DNA from: Opitutales bacterium
GTDB lineage: Bacteria > Verrucomicrobiota > Verrucomicrobiia > Opitutales > JAFGAQ01
DNA length: 31,834 nucleotides
Reading direction: 5' to 3'
Assembly (NCBI GenBank): GCA_028704125.1
Contig: JAQVLM010000002.1
Span: 1 to 31,834 of the forward strand
Shown here piece after piece: positions 30,749 through 31,834 of this stretch. The position numbers and the translations under genes are program-made. How positions within the stretch are numbered: the first letter of the stretch is position 1; the number at the start of each line of letters is the position of its first letter. Under the pieces are notes generated by a model that saw only the letters and a list, made by a program, of their open reading frames with translations, was not told the origin of the DNA and did not search any database.

Positions 30749-31756
30749 ATGACAATGTGCCCTAGAGCGCCTGGCAGGCGAGTCTTTTCAGATGATCCGG
30801 CCTCATCTGTAGCCGCGGTTGGAGAAATGGCTTTGATCCGGCGGATTCACGGATGGTTGGGCGATGCTAACCCCGCGCCACCCGAGGGAATCGGGGACGA
30901 TTGTGCGGTTTGGAGAGCGGACCAAGCTGTCGGGTGGGAGCTGGTGACCGTGGATGGGGTGTGCTATGGTCGCCATTTCGATGATGGTGTTTCCGCGTGG
31001 GATGCCGGGCGGAAACTGTTGGCGCGCAACATCAGCGATATTGCCGCGATGGGCGGTGAGCCGGTCCGCGGAGTCGTGGCATTGTGGCTCGCAGGTGCGA
31101 CCGATCTGGAATGGTTGCACGCCTTCTACTCGGGGATTCGCGATGGTGCCTTGAAGTATGGTGTGCGCATCGTCGGTGGGGACGTGGCTGAAGCGCCAGC
31201 GGGTGTATTTTTGTCGGACCTGACCTTGATCGGAAGATGCGCAGTGGAACCCGTCCGCCGAGGTATCGCGCGCGAAGGCGACAGTATCTGGGTGACCGGT
31301 TCCTTGGGCGGGAGTTTGCTCGGTAAGCATTTCCGCTTTGAGCCGCGGATCAGCGAAGGGGCATGGTTGGCACGTCGGGTTGGTGTGAAGGCGATGATGG
31401 ATATCAGTGATGGGCTTGCCAAAGACCTCGTTTCCCTCGTCGGAGGGCGTATGGTGGAACTCGATCCGGATGCCATTCCGGTCAGTGCTGAGGCAATCCG
31501 GTTTGCCGCCGGCTCAGGACGCGATCCCTTATACCATGCGCTGAGCGATGGAGAGGACTACGAGCTTGCTTTCGTGATGGATGCAAAGGTGGACGTAGAT
31601 GGGTTTAAACGGGAATGGAACGCTTGTTTTGATCTTCCAATTGCCTGTGTCGGCAGGGTGGCGTCCGGCTCCCCTGTGGAGCAAGGGGTGGCTGCCATCC
31701 GGCTTGCTGGCGGGAAACCCTGGACCTATGGGAGTGGTTATGAACACCTTGGATGA
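30749..31756 (+). CDS. thiL: Thiamine-monophosphate kinase
   Basis: Phosphorylates thiamine monophosphate to thiamine diphosphate, the last step of cofactor synthesis. ThiL motifs are in order: VGEMALIRRI (residues ~24), GIGDDCAVW, TVDGVCYGRHF, LARNISDIAAMGGEPV, VGGDVAEAPAG, MMDISDGLAKDL and SDGEDYELAFV. The family begins just before the GExxLI element, so the ATG at 30827, inside it, is too late; ATG 30749 (or 30755) is used although it adds ~23 unconserved residues. No TPP riboswitch is visible upstream. The end overlaps the next gene by 17 bases. Confidence 0.92.
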   Translation: MTMCPRAPGRRVFSDDPASSVAAVGEMALIRRIHGWLGDANPAPPEGIGDDCAVWRADQAVGWELVTVDGVCYGRHFDDGVSAWDAGRKLLARNISDIAAMGGEPVRGVVALWLAGATDLEWLHAFYSGIRDGALKYGVRIVGGDVAEAPAGVFLSDLTLIGRCAVEPVRRGIAREGDSIWVTGSLGGSLLGKHFRFEPRISEGAWLARRVGVKAMMDISDGLAKDLVSLVGGRMVELDPDAIPVSAEAIRFAAGSGRDPLYHALSDGEDYELAFVMDAKVDVDGFKREWNACFDLPIACVGRVASGSPVEQGVAAIRLAGGKPWTYGSGYEHLG

Positions 31757-31834
31757 TTGGCGATCGGGGATCCGGGCCGCGGATGTGGGTTCCATGATGG
31801 GCTTGGGGCGCAATCTGGCCTCCTTGCTTCCGGA
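31740..31834 (+). CDS. tsaE: Probable TsaE ATPase, 3' partial
   Basis: Only 31 codons are visible: MNTLDDWRSGIRAADVGSMM, then GLGRNLASLLP. The pattern LGRxLAxLLP matches the stretch just before the P-loop in TsaE, the ATPase of the t6A tRNA modification complex; the P-loop itself would lie beyond the window. The start ATG overlaps thiL by 17 bases, suggesting coupling. The call is tentative because the diagnostic motifs are missing, but the presence of tsaC nearby supports it. Confidence 0.5.
   Translation, partial: MNTLDDWRSGIRAADVGSMMGLGRNLASLLP

Overview
The window is one contiguous stretch of a GC-rich, Gram-negative-type bacterial chromosome with about 32 protein genes. I see no rRNA, tRNA, phage, integrase or transposase. 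The gene content suggests Verrucomicrobiota, possibly an Opitutae-like marine or sugar-degrading lineage: a sodium/sugar symporter with an exported aldose epimerase, a UxaE-type uronate epimerase, a type II glutamine synthetase, standalone rpmG and rpsR, weak Shine-Dalgarno signals, and an intergenic tract full of short dispersed repeats. This placement is inference from gene content; no marker was compared with a database.

Layout. 1-3520: SSS-family sugar symporter (5' end outside the window), terminator, secreted aldose 1-epimerase, unknown membrane protein. 3905-7009: folC, a RluA-family pseudouridine synthase and an omega-amidase-type nitrilase. 7019-10006 (minus strand): LOG-family phosphoribohydrolase, a three-part diadenylate cyclase fused to a PTS EIIA-like domain, rpmG with its terminator, and an isochorismatase-like hydrolase. 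10149-11973: EamA permease and an exported protein-isoaspartate methyltransferase. 12008-15181 (minus): uxaE-like epimerase, an isolated CheX-like phosphatase, and glnII behind a good sigma-54-type promoter. 15349-16601: a minimal kinase-like protein translationally coupled to a PP2C phosphatase. 16602-18985: a 2.4-kb repeat-rich, nearly gene-free tract with GNRA-loop hairpin repeats and one small membrane-protein ORF. 18986-29278: a signalling block of a receiver domain lacking its phospho-Asp, a REC-histidine kinase hybrid, an isolated GspF-like protein, then cheW-STAS-cheA-cheB-cheR-cheY-HDOD behind a sigma-28-like promoter. 29364-31834: tsaC/sua5 and rpsR on the minus strand, thiL and the start of a probable tsaE on the plus strand.

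How the parts work together. The chemosensory block encodes the full excitation and adaptation core (CheW, CheA, CheY, CheR, CheB) plus STAS and HDOD proteins, but no chemoreceptor or flagellar gene lies in the window. Receptors must be elsewhere, and the output could be motility or another cellular function. The isolated CheX-like phosphatase at 13.5 kb is a candidate to dephosphorylate CheY or the CheA receiver domain. Sugar genes (symporter, mutarotase, tagaturonate-type epimerase) fit growth on algal or plant carbohydrates.

The most unusual items are: the EIIA/PK-C-like/diadenylate cyclase fusion in which the EIIA phospho-histidine position is Tyr; the 145-residue kinase-like protein that keeps the catalytic residues and is coupled to a PP2C phosphatase; the pseudo-receiver; and the hairpin repeats whose stems covary while keeping a GNRA loop.
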